The notes under the pieces: generated by a model
Seen by the model: the letters and a program-made list of their open reading frames with translations, nothing else
Database searches by the model: none
Told to the model about the DNA's origin: nothing
Part shown: positions 15,159 through 21,784 of the stretch, one piece after another
Position numbering within the stretch: the stretch's first letter is position 1
How the letters are laid out: the number at the start of each line of letters is the position of its first letter
Virus record (IMG/VR): IMGVR_UViG_3300010430_002823
Coordinates: 1 to 25,703 of that record
Length of the DNA stretch: 25,703 bases
From: a virus
Strand: one strand, 5' to 3'
Translations under genes and position numbers: made by a program

Positions 15159-17282
15159 ATGAGGAAGCTACTCTTTGCGCTGTTTCTGAGCAGCACACTG
15201 GCGTTTGGTCAGTCCTACCCCCCTGACTCTACGAAGGACGTTGCTGTCGGATTCGGGTCAGGGTTGCTGACGAACGTCTGCATCGAGGCAGATCAGACCC
15301 TCACGACCACAGGGACAATCGAAGAGGTCTTGGCAACCTGCACGATCCCTGCGAACACCTTCCCTGCGAGCTTCGCAGGGGTGGAGATCATCGCAACCTA
15401 CATCGGGGCTGCGAACGCCAACTCCAAGACGATGAACGTCCGCGTCGATGGGATCGCTGGGACGATTGTTCTAGAGGTCACAGGCGACACAGACAGCGCC
15501 GACACCTACGAGTTGAGTGGCTTCATGACGGTCGGCAGCGGGGGCTCTGGCAACCTCAGCGGGTCGGGGACGACTACTCAAGGCACGGGTGCTAGCACAA
15601 ACGAGCGGATGAGGGTCACTGGGCTGACCTTCTCCTCGGCGATCGACGTGGTCTTCACAGGGCTCACCGCGACCTCGTCGGGGGACGTCACCCTCACGAG
15701 CTACATGGTGCGTCTGATGACCGGGGTCACTGGGGACTCTGGTGGGCATTGGAACGGTGGAGTCTTCGACAATCCTGCTCTTGGCCCTGCGGGAGTTGTG
15801 GGAGCGCCGGGATACGCTTTCAGTGCACAGCCAACCACAGGCATGTTCAAGCTACTCGACGACTATCTGAGCTTCTCGTCTGATGGGCTGGAGATGCTCC
15901 GCTTCCGCAACCAAGCGACTGTCCAGGGGCTGTTCACAATTACCGGGGGCACCACAGGCAACGAGACGCACACGATCTCAGGAAGCACAACAGGATCCTT
16001 CTCCCTCACGACACAGCATGTGGCGTCGAGCAACAGGGCTCAGATCATCACGTCCAGCCAAAGCACCTCGAACACGATGGAGTTTCGAGCTAGTCAAGCC
16101 GGGACGAATCCAACAGGTCTGTTCATCCAGGCCAACTCCCCAGAGCAAGCGCGCCTTGATGTGAATGGCTTGGGAAGGTTCGGGGCCTTCGACACCTACG
16201 TCGAGACGCTTGGTGTCCCTCATCGAATTGACGACGGGACCGTCACTGCCCCGGGTCTCGCCATCTCAAGCGACCTAGATCATGGGATCTGGCACACCGG
16301 CACGTCCACGTACCTCTCTGGGCTGGACACGACTCAGAACGACAGTGCCTATGTGCTGGTGGATGGTGACGGGAACTTCGCTCGGCTCGGCATGGAGACT
16401 CCCGGGGGCACTGGCATTGTTAGCTCGCTGGCTGGAAGTATCACCCTGGCGACCGGCCCTGCTGCTGCTGGCATCACAAGGGTCACGGTGGACAGCACCA
16501 ACGTCACTTCGACGCTGCCGTCCCTGTGGCCGAACGCTGGCTACTGCTTCACGACCGACAACGACGCCTGCCTTCAGTTGCTCGGTGTGAACAACTTGCG
16601 GCTCACCAACGCGACCTCGGACCCGGAAGACCTCATCCAGATCAACACGACCGCGATCACCATCGAGGCGGGCGAGGACGACAACTCCGACTACTCGACC
16701 ATCACCGTGACTGAGGGCGTCAGCATCAACCTCGATGTGGAAGACAACCAAGGAACCGGAACGAATGCGGACCTAACCCTCTCTGCGGCGGCTGACCAGT
16801 TCAGGGTGGACGTCAACGACCAGACCAATGACGTGGTCCTCGATGCAACTCCGACGGCGATCATCGAGAGCTTCGACACGACGATCGACCGGGTCTTCCG
16901 TCCGCGAGCGCCTGTGGCCCTCACTACTGCTGTAGCCACACCAGTCGTGCAGGTTGGTGTCACAGCAGGGAACGCGGTTGGCTTCACTGTCAACTGGACT
17001 GTTCAAGCCGACGATGCCACCGACTTCCAGAGTCGCAGGGGTAGCACCTACGTCGCCGCCGTGAACAAGGCGACAGTCGAGACCTGCACTGTGGGAGACA
17101 TCGGAACACCGATCGTTGCTGTGTCGGCGGGAACGCTCACGGTGACTACATCCTGCGACACGACTCCGGTGAATGCAGTGGACTTCGAGATCGACGCAGT
17201 CAGCAGTCTCACAGAGACGACCCTTGAGGTCTTCTACAGTGTCGTCAAGGACGACGGCTTCGGTAGTCTTACAGGACAATAG
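15159..17282 (+). CDS. Fibre-like protein with N-terminal signal peptide (707 aa)
   Basis: Long beta-rich protein, very rich in Thr, Ser, Gly, Val and Asp and poor in Lys, typical of phage fibres or adhesins. Residues 1-18 (MRKLLFALFLSSTLAFGQ) are a Sec signal, with cleavage near FG|QS. After a beta-sandwich-like region (25-190), a short module is visible about three times: GAPGYAFSAQPTTGMF (215-230), TAPGLAISSDLDHGIW (363-378) and a looser NAGYCFTTDNDACLQL (459-474). The module resembles a motif common in phage fibre proteins. The C-terminal part (600-707) looks like one more beta domain with two Cys. No chaperone or peptidase signature is seen. Strong ribosome binding site (AAGGAGATGAG). 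Receptor binding is an inference. Confidence 0.75.
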   Translation: MRKLLFALFLSSTLAFGQSYPPDSTKDVAVGFGSGLLTNVCIEADQTLTTTGTIEEVLATCTIPANTFPASFAGVEIIATYIGAANANSKTMNVRVDGIAGTIVLEVTGDTDSADTYELSGFMTVGSGGSGNLSGSGTTTQGTGASTNERMRVTGLTFSSAIDVVFTGLTATSSGDVTLTSYMVRLMTGVTGDSGGHWNGGVFDNPALGPAGVVGAPGYAFSAQPTTGMFKLLDDYLSFSSDGLEMLRFRNQATVQGLFTITGGTTGNETHTISGSTTGSFSLTTQHVASSNRAQIITSSQSTSNTMEFRASQAGTNPTGLFIQANSPEQARLDVNGLGRFGAFDTYVETLGVPHRIDDGTVTAPGLAISSDLDHGIWHTGTSTYLSGLDTTQNDSAYVLVDGDGNFARLGMETPGGTGIVSSLAGSITLATGPAAAGITRVTVDSTNVTSTLPSLWPNAGYCFTTDNDACLQLLGVNNLRLTNATSDPEDLIQINTTAITIEAGEDDNSDYSTITVTEGVSINLDVEDNQGTGTNADLTLSAAADQFRVDVNDQTNDVVLDATPTAIIESFDTTIDRVFRPRAPVALTTAVATPVVQVGVTAGNAVGFTVNWTVQADDATDFQSRRGSTYVAAVNKATVETCTVGDIGTPIVAVSAGTLTVTTSCDTTPVNAVDFEIDAVSSLTETTLEVFYSVVKDDGFGSLTGQ

Positions 17283-17293
17283 GAGATCGAGGA

Positions 17294-17683
17294 ATGCAAC
17301 ATCGTCACGCACACCGAGCCGAAGAGTCTGGGGACTTCACCCGTGCCCGTCATGGGATGGACCCCACCCTGAAGAAGGTTCTCTTCGGTGGAGTAGCTCT
17401 TCTCCTGTCTGTTCTAGGAGTTCTCCTTGGATACGATCGTGATGGAATCAAGACGAGCGCCGAGGCCGGGGAGAAGGTTTCCATCGAGAACCGGGCTGAG
17501 ATTGGTCTCGTGAAGAACGATCTGGATCATGTGAAGGCAGACGTCGAGGATCTGAAGTCGGGCCAAGCGACTATCGTCGAGGGTCAGAACAAGATCCTAG
17601 AGACGCTCTATACCCTGCCCAGCAGGAGACGTCAGCAGGAGAGACCAGTCGTCGAGTTGACGCCTTCAACGCCGCCTGAGTAA
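17294..17683 (+). CDS. Membrane-anchored coiled-coil protein, possible spanin or holin
   Basis: 129 aa: a basic N-terminus, one membrane segment (residues 29-47, VLFGGVALLLSVLGVLLGY), then a heptad-patterned helix (about 55-105, with VKNDLDHVKADVEDLKSG) and a Pro-rich end. The start at 17294 has GAGATCGAGGA upstream; an in-frame ATG at 17357 would leave six residues before the hydrophobic stretch. The layout of an N-terminal anchor followed by a periplasmic coiled coil fits an inner-membrane spanin subunit or a single-span holin. It is nine bases upstream of the endolysin gene. No Cys, so disulphide pairing is not expected. Lysis role is an inference from context and topology. Confidence 0.6.
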   Translation: MQHRHAHRAEESGDFTRARHGMDPTLKKVLFGGVALLLSVLGVLLGYDRDGIKTSAEAGEKVSIENRAEIGLVKNDLDHVKADVEDLKSGQATIVEGQNKILETLYTLPSRRRQQERPVVELTPSTPPE

Positions 17684-17692
17684 GGAGATCGC

Positions 17693-18175
17693 ATGACCGA
17701 GTTTCCGACAGGTCTAGCTGAGATCAAAGCGGTCTACGGAGACCCGACCACCTACATTCAAGATGGAGGGTTGGTCAAGCCGGAGTGGGAAGGTCATACT
17801 CTCGGCATGCTGCACCTACCGGCACCGCTGCCGCTTGGGTGGGACCACTCGATCGCGGTGTCGAGGGTGCGGATTCACTACAAGCTGATGGAGTCGCTTG
17901 GGAAGGTGTTCGACAAGATCAAGGCCGATGGGAACTGGAATCGGATCGCGTCCTTCGACGGCACCTACGTGTGGAGAGCGAAGCGTGCTGCACACAAGCT
18001 CTCGACCCACTCGTGGGGGATTGCTATCGACCTGAACGCATCGACGAACCAGCTGGGGGAGATCGGCGATATGCCCCCGGAGATCATCGCGCCCTTCGTT
18101 GATGAGGGCTGGGAGTGGGGCGGAAACTGGGAGCGCAAGGACTGCATGCACTTCCAGGCTTGCCACGGGTACTAG
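17693..18175 (+). CDS. Endolysin, M15-type zinc peptidase
   Basis: Cuts peptide bonds in peptidoglycan to release phage progeny. The M15/VanY signature is present: KLSTHSWGIAIDLN (residues 102-115) supplies the zinc ligands His106 and Asp113, and WERKDCMHFQ (146-155) supplies the catalytic Asp150 and zinc ligand His153. GWEWGGNW (139-146) is the usual preceding motif. With 160 aa it is a single-domain enzyme without a cell-wall binding module. No signal peptide is visible, so it needs a holin to cross the inner membrane. Ribosome binding site AAGGAG ten bases before the ATG. Whether it acts as an L-Ala-D-Glu or a D-Ala-type peptidase cannot be told from sequence. Confidence 0.93.
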   Translation: MTEFPTGLAEIKAVYGDPTTYIQDGGLVKPEWEGHTLGMLHLPAPLPLGWDHSIAVSRVRIHYKLMESLGKVFDKIKADGNWNRIASFDGTYVWRAKRAAHKLSTHSWGIAIDLNASTNQLGEIGDMPPEIIAPFVDEGWEWGGNWERKDCMHFQACHGY

Positions 18176-18178
18176 AAG

Positions 18179-18772
18179 ATGCCCTTCAGGGGATCAGAGA
18201 AGCCAGCGCAACGCGCCAGCACAGCCACGCACCAGAAGCGGAACGAGGCTGCTGGGGGTCGCGGGCGTGGGCCTGCCTACCGGGGCGCTCGTGGTGGGGG
18301 TGACGTTCGTGGTGGGATGGCTGCCTACCAGCATGGGGTGCGGAACCGTCAGGGCACAGGCCCGAGGCTTCTCAACAACCAGGGCCAGCAGATCAGGGGA
18401 ACTGGGGCCTCTGCCAACCAGGGCACTCCTTGGGGTGGGGGCAAGCGTCGGCCCTCTGAAGCGTTCGACTTCGAATCCGAGAATGAGGGCTTCTTCTCTG
18501 ACGTGCTGCAGAAGCGCTTCGGGGGTGACTCCTCGATGCGTGATCGCCTCATCGGGATGTTCGATTCGAGTGATCCGATGGCAGCGGTCAACAGGTTCAA
18601 CGAGTGGTCGGGGAACACAGGAGAGGTCTTCAATCCGGGAGATGCTGCCCGAGCAGAGACCGGGGTGTGGCGCAACGCTGCTGGGCAGAACATGTTTGAT
18701 AAGCGTCACCAGACAGCAGAGCAGCAGGCTGAGGCGTTGGAGGAGTTCAACATTCTGAGAGGGTTCATCTGA
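18179..18772 (+). CDS. Arg/Gly-rich protein of unknown function (197 aa)
   Basis: The first 95 residues are low in complexity: GGRGRGPAYRGARGGGDVRGG and related text, rich in Gly, Arg, Gln and Asn. The second half (about 97-197) could form a helical fold (SEAFDFESENEGFFSDVLQ; QQAEALEEFNILRGF at the end). RG-rich segments like this often bind RNA or DNA or stay disordered. It starts four bases after the endolysin stop with little room for a ribosome binding site, and its TGA overlaps the next ATG. It may be an internal virion protein ejected with the DNA; no direct support. Confidence 0.65.
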   Translation: MPFRGSEKPAQRASTATHQKRNEAAGGRGRGPAYRGARGGGDVRGGMAAYQHGVRNRQGTGPRLLNNQGQQIRGTGASANQGTPWGGGKRRPSEAFDFESENEGFFSDVLQKRFGGDSSMRDRLIGMFDSSDPMAAVNRFNEWSGNTGEVFNPGDAARAETGVWRNAAGQNMFDKRHQTAEQQAEALEEFNILRGFI

Positions 18773-19407
18773 TGCTTCCTTCGGGAGCAGACCCACACGC
18801 CCGAGCGTTCCGAGGTGCCGACTATGGTGCGAAGGAACAGATGCAGGCGATCTCTTCAGCCACGGATGCTCCGCAGGCCGCAACACAGCCTGCTTCCAAC
18901 GACACAGGGGGACATTGGAGAGGGAAGCTCCCAGGCGGGGTAGACGAGTCTTGGGTACGGCGTGCTGTGTCGTTGCTCGGTCAGGACAAGGTCGGATCGT
19001 TCGATGACCTCGCTGACCCAGAGCATCGAGCGTGGCTGCGCCGAAAGATGAACAAGGCAAAAGGTCAGCAGAAGGCTGCACCCGTTGGGGAGGTGGTAGA
19101 TGAAGAGGTCGCGGAAGAGACGGGACCTGAGGAAGAAGCTCCTCCGCAGACGAAAGAACGACGTGCAGTTATCCCCTCCGGACGCATCCCTTCGCGGAGC
19201 ATTCCACGGCCCACAACCGGAATCCCTGGGCCGGGAGGATGGGTCCCAGCAGGAGACGACCTCTGGTGGCCACCGTACCCAACGACAGCTGGGCCTATGG
19301 CCCGGCCTGAGCTGACCACGGGTATCGAGACTGGACTGAAGAGGACACTTTCAGCTGGGGATCAGTCAGATGCCTTGGAACGAGGCTTTCTAACGAATCG
19401 AGTGTGA
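18772..19407 (+). CDS. Unknown protein, Pro-rich C-terminus (211 aa)
   Basis: ATG shares its A with the preceding TGA, so translation is probably coupled. Residues about 58-100 form a compact helical stretch (GVDESWVRRAVSLLGQDKVG then DLADPEHRAWLRRKMNKAKG) that could be a small DNA- or protein-binding domain. Around it are disordered parts: an Ala/Gln/Ser N-terminus, an acidic block (DEEVAEETGPEEEAPP, about 109-124) and a Pro/Arg/Trp-rich end. No known family. It could be a virion-internal protein, like its neighbour. Confidence 0.65.
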   Translation: MLPSGADPHARAFRGADYGAKEQMQAISSATDAPQAATQPASNDTGGHWRGKLPGGVDESWVRRAVSLLGQDKVGSFDDLADPEHRAWLRRKMNKAKGQQKAAPVGEVVDEEVAEETGPEEEAPPQTKERRAVIPSGRIPSRSIPRPTTGIPGPGGWVPAGDDLWWPPYPTTAGPMARPELTTGIETGLKRTLSAGDQSDALERGFLTNRV

Positions 19408-19410
19408 ATC

Positions 19411-20223
19411 ATGAGTGGTCGAACGAAGGACGTTGTCTGGGTCTACATGCTGATCCTCACAGTGGTAGTTGCTGTATGGGCTGCTTGTGGGAGCGACAAG
19501 CCTACGACTCCAGAGTTCGTACCGACGATCCTTGACGTTCCTGTCGAGCAGGAAGTGGAGCCGCAGATCATTACGGCTCCTCAGAGCGTGGCCGATCCCA
19601 ACTTCGTCGGCTCGTGGAATGGCTGCAAGCTGACCATCGAGGCGAAGAGAAGCCGAGACTTCTTGGTGCAGATCTTCACCCACACGGGGAGCATCTGGAA
19701 CCAGACTGCTGTTCACAAGGAGACGATCCATGTCTCTCCTGGGACGAATGAGTTCGACTTCTGTTGGGCGAAGACTGAGTTCCCGGGCTGTCGCATGCAG
19801 ATCGACATTGGGAACCTTCTCACCTATCACTGGCTGGATGGTGGGCCGTGCCCGGAACCGACTCCGTCGCCTTCACCTTCTCCGAGTCCAAGCCCAAGTC
19901 CGAGCCCTTCTCCCTCACCTAGCCCTTCTCCAAGCCCGTCGCCGAGCCCGAGTCCTTCTCCGACTCCGTGCCCTACGCCGGAACCAAAGCTCTGCCATGT
20001 CTCCAATAAAGGCGGCAAGGATGGGCAGGTGAACCTCGTAATCACGTCGCATGGTCACACACAGCATCTCAATGCGAACAAGTTCTGCCCACCGGATCTG
20101 TTGGGTGACTGCTCGTGCGAGGCTGCGATTCAGGCCGCGAAGGATTGTGGTATTGAAGCGGACGGGGGGTTCTTCTGCAAGAACCAAACGGACTTCAGCG
20201 CTTCTACTGGAGGCTGTGAATGA
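19411..20223 (+). CDS. Lipoprotein-like protein with Pro-Ser linker (270 aa)
   Basis: The N-terminus has a short basic start, a hydrophobic stretch (residues 8-25) and WAACGSD, with Cys26 as candidate lipid site; Trp at -3 is atypical, so a plain membrane anchor is the alternative. A first domain (about 58-145) has several Cys and beta-like segments. A long linker (152-184) alternates Pro and Ser, 16 times, and ends TPCPTPEP. A second Cys-rich domain (195-270, seven Cys) follows. The arrangement of anchor, domain, stiff linker and domain suits a protein that reaches across the periplasm or out from the surface. Function unknown. The ribosome binding site is weak. Confidence 0.7.
   Translation: MSGRTKDVVWVYMLILTVVVAVWAACGSDKPTTPEFVPTILDVPVEQEVEPQIITAPQSVADPNFVGSWNGCKLTIEAKRSRDFLVQIFTHTGSIWNQTAVHKETIHVSPGTNEFDFCWAKTEFPGCRMQIDIGNLLTYHWLDGGPCPEPTPSPSPSPSPSPSPSPSPSPSPSPSPSPSPSPSPTPCPTPEPKLCHVSNKGGKDGQVNLVITSHGHTQHLNANKFCPPDLLGDCSCEAAIQAAKDCGIEADGGFFCKNQTDFSASTGGCE
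19864..19962 (+). repeat. Pro-Ser coding repeat
   Basis: About 99 bases made of alternating proline and serine codons, encoding residues 152-184 of the lipoprotein-like protein. The codons vary (CCT, CCG, CCA, CCC with TCT, AGC, AGT, TCG, TCA), so selection acts on the dipeptide rather than on a recent DNA slippage event. Such linkers are extended and resist compact folding. Confidence 0.9.
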
Positions 20224-21359
20224 CTCGAAGCCTTGTCGTTATCCTCAGCGTGCTGCTTCTACCGGCCTGCGGGGGCAACCCTGGCCCGGGGCCGATTCCG
20301 CCCGAACCGACGCCCGAACCAACGCCCCCATACACAGCGGCGTGTCAGGAACTCCTCGACCAGGGGCTTCCGTGGTGCCACGACGTCTCGCCACCGTTGA
20401 CGTGTGGAGAGTGTGTCCACAATCCCTCAGGGGATCCACGTCACTGCGAGAAGGCTCCTGACTGCAACGAGCCTCCACCACCTGAGCTGCCTGAGCCGCA
20501 GTGCTCGACCTTCATGGACAGGGGAGGGACGATCCAGCTCACGTCTGGAGAGTGTGACTGCTACCGAGAGACAGTCTGGATTCCATGTCCTGATCCTCCT
20601 CAACCCACCGAGTGTGGGTTCCCTCAGGGGATCCCAGAAGACGACTTCACTTACGACCCAAATGGACAGGGGACACTGGGCTCAGTGATCAACGCGACGA
20701 TGTCCGACATGACTGGCTGCTCTGTGGGGAGTGACTGTCCGATCACCTTCGCGCCCGACGTGTGGATGCACCTCGTCTGCGACAAGCTGTGCAACGAGCG
20801 CAGCCTCAACTGTGGACGGCACATCGACCAGACCCCAGGAGGGACCGATCAGATCAGCGTGATCGTCGGGAGCTTCTGTGATGGTCGGCCTCATCAGCAG
20901 TACCAGATCTTCAACTACGGAGGGGGCAAGGTTCGGTGGGCTCCAGGTGGGAGTCAGGGCACGTACACAGTGAGCTGCACAGACCAACCTCCTCCGAGTC
21001 CGCAGAACTGTACTGACCCGGATCCTCGGGGGTTGTCGGCGAGGTTCGACTGCCATCGTGTTGGGAACGGCAACAAGATCGACTGCACGTACAAAGTCAC
21101 CGTGCGAGAATACTGCGAGCAGGTGTGCAGCCCCATCGAACCTGACGTCTGCTTCACCGGAAGAAACAAATGTCCAATGCGAATGGAGGGCGACCCCGAG
21201 AGACACGTCTGCTACGAAGCGGTAGTCGCTCCGCAGAAGTGGTGGTGCAACGGTCAGGAGATCGAGTCCACCGAGAATCCAGCGCAGGCGGTCTGTTCAG
21301 GCCCAGCCCGGACTTGTACCGGAGATGGGGCGACCTGTCAGGAGATCCCGCCCCGATGA
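20220..21359 (+). CDS. Cysteine-rich lipoprotein (379 aa)
   Basis: The signal MTRSLVVILSVLLLPACGG ends in a lipobox-like LPAC with Cys17; Gly follows at +2, which in enteric bacteria favours the outer membrane. A Pro/Glu linker (residues 20-37) leads into a body with 30 further Cys, about one in twelve, spread along its whole length and often paired closely (TCGEC, ECDCY, CDKLC). Reduced cytosol would not support this, so an oxidising periplasmic or surface location is likely. The middle (170-250) has beta-like text (QISVIVGSFCDG, QIFNYGGG). No domain is recognised. The ATG overlaps the previous TGA (ATGA), with GGAGG five bases upstream. Role unknown: superinfection exclusion or envelope remodelling are guesses. 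Confidence 0.75.
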   Translation: MTRSLVVILSVLLLPACGGNPGPGPIPPEPTPEPTPPYTAACQELLDQGLPWCHDVSPPLTCGECVHNPSGDPRHCEKAPDCNEPPPPELPEPQCSTFMDRGGTIQLTSGECDCYRETVWIPCPDPPQPTECGFPQGIPEDDFTYDPNGQGTLGSVINATMSDMTGCSVGSDCPITFAPDVWMHLVCDKLCNERSLNCGRHIDQTPGGTDQISVIVGSFCDGRPHQQYQIFNYGGGKVRWAPGGSQGTYTVSCTDQPPPSPQNCTDPDPRGLSARFDCHRVGNGNKIDCTYKVTVREYCEQVCSPIEPDVCFTGRNKCPMRMEGDPERHVCYEAVVAPQKWWCNGQEIESTENPAQAVCSGPARTCTGDGATCQEIPPR

Positions 21360-21781
21360 TTTGCCTACGCTGTGGTCATCCACATACCGCTGAAGAGTGG
21401 GACGAGTTGTGGTGGGACCACAAGCTGGCATTTGCTCGGAAGCACGGGTTCAATGAAAGGAAGGCGTTCGACGCAGCACACCATGAGATGGAGAAGCATG
21501 GACCGCGTCCAAAGGAGCCGAAACCTCCTCTCTGGATGAGACTGGGAGCGAGGACACTGGGAGGAGAAGAGATGGTCAATACGCTGAAGAAGATCTGGGG
21601 CTGGTTCAACGGGAAGAAGACTCTGATCTCGTCGATCCTCGTCGGAGTGCCGGTCATCTGGGAGACGGTTCAGGTGATCCTCCGGACCGGGGGTGTCGAG
21701 GAAGCAACTCTCGTTGGGATCACTGGTTCCATCGGCCTCATCGTTGGGTGGGGCCACAAGCTCGTGAAGACGTTCGGGTAA
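21356..21781 (+). CDS. Holin-like protein with N-terminal Cys/His domain (141 aa)
   Basis: The ATG at 21356 overlaps the preceding TGA, with AGGAG at 21340-21344. Residues 1-60 are soluble and start MICLRCGHPH, a possible zinc site with later His residues (42, 43, 48). Residues 73-141 form a holin-like unit: MVNTLKKIWGWFNGKKTLIS, a hydrophobic segment (about 90-109), a short loop, a second hydrophobic segment (about 118-133) and a basic tail HKLVKTFG. Holins make the membrane holes that let endolysin out. An in-frame ATG at 21572 has its own excellent ribosome binding site (GGAGGAG, 21560-21566), so two products are likely. Confidence 0.7.
   Translation: MICLRCGHPHTAEEWDELWWDHKLAFARKHGFNERKAFDAAHHEMEKHGPRPKEPKPPLWMRLGARTLGGEEMVNTLKKIWGWFNGKKTLISSILVGVPVIWETVQVILRTGGVEEATLVGITGSIGLIVGWGHKLVKTFG
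21572..21781 (+). CDS. Short holin from internal start (69 aa)
   Basis: In-frame internal start of the gene at 21356. GGAGGAG at 21560-21566 lies five bases before the ATG, better than the site for the long form. The product is only the two-segment membrane unit (MVNTLKKIWGWFNGKK, two hydrophobic stretches, HKLVKTFG end), which is the size of many phage holins. The longer form would keep a soluble domain on the cytoplasmic side and could act as an antiholin or timing control, as known for dual-start holins such as lambda S. That role is inferred. Confidence 0.55.
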   Translation: MVNTLKKIWGWFNGKKTLISSILVGVPVIWETVQVILRTGGVEEATLVGITGSIGLIVGWGHKLVKTFG

Positions 21782-21784
21782 GAG

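Noticed and set aside
19864-19962. Repetitive DNA that might be taken for a CRISPR-like or tandem array
   Set aside because: It is a Pro-Ser coding repeat with varying codons and no spacer/repeat pattern.
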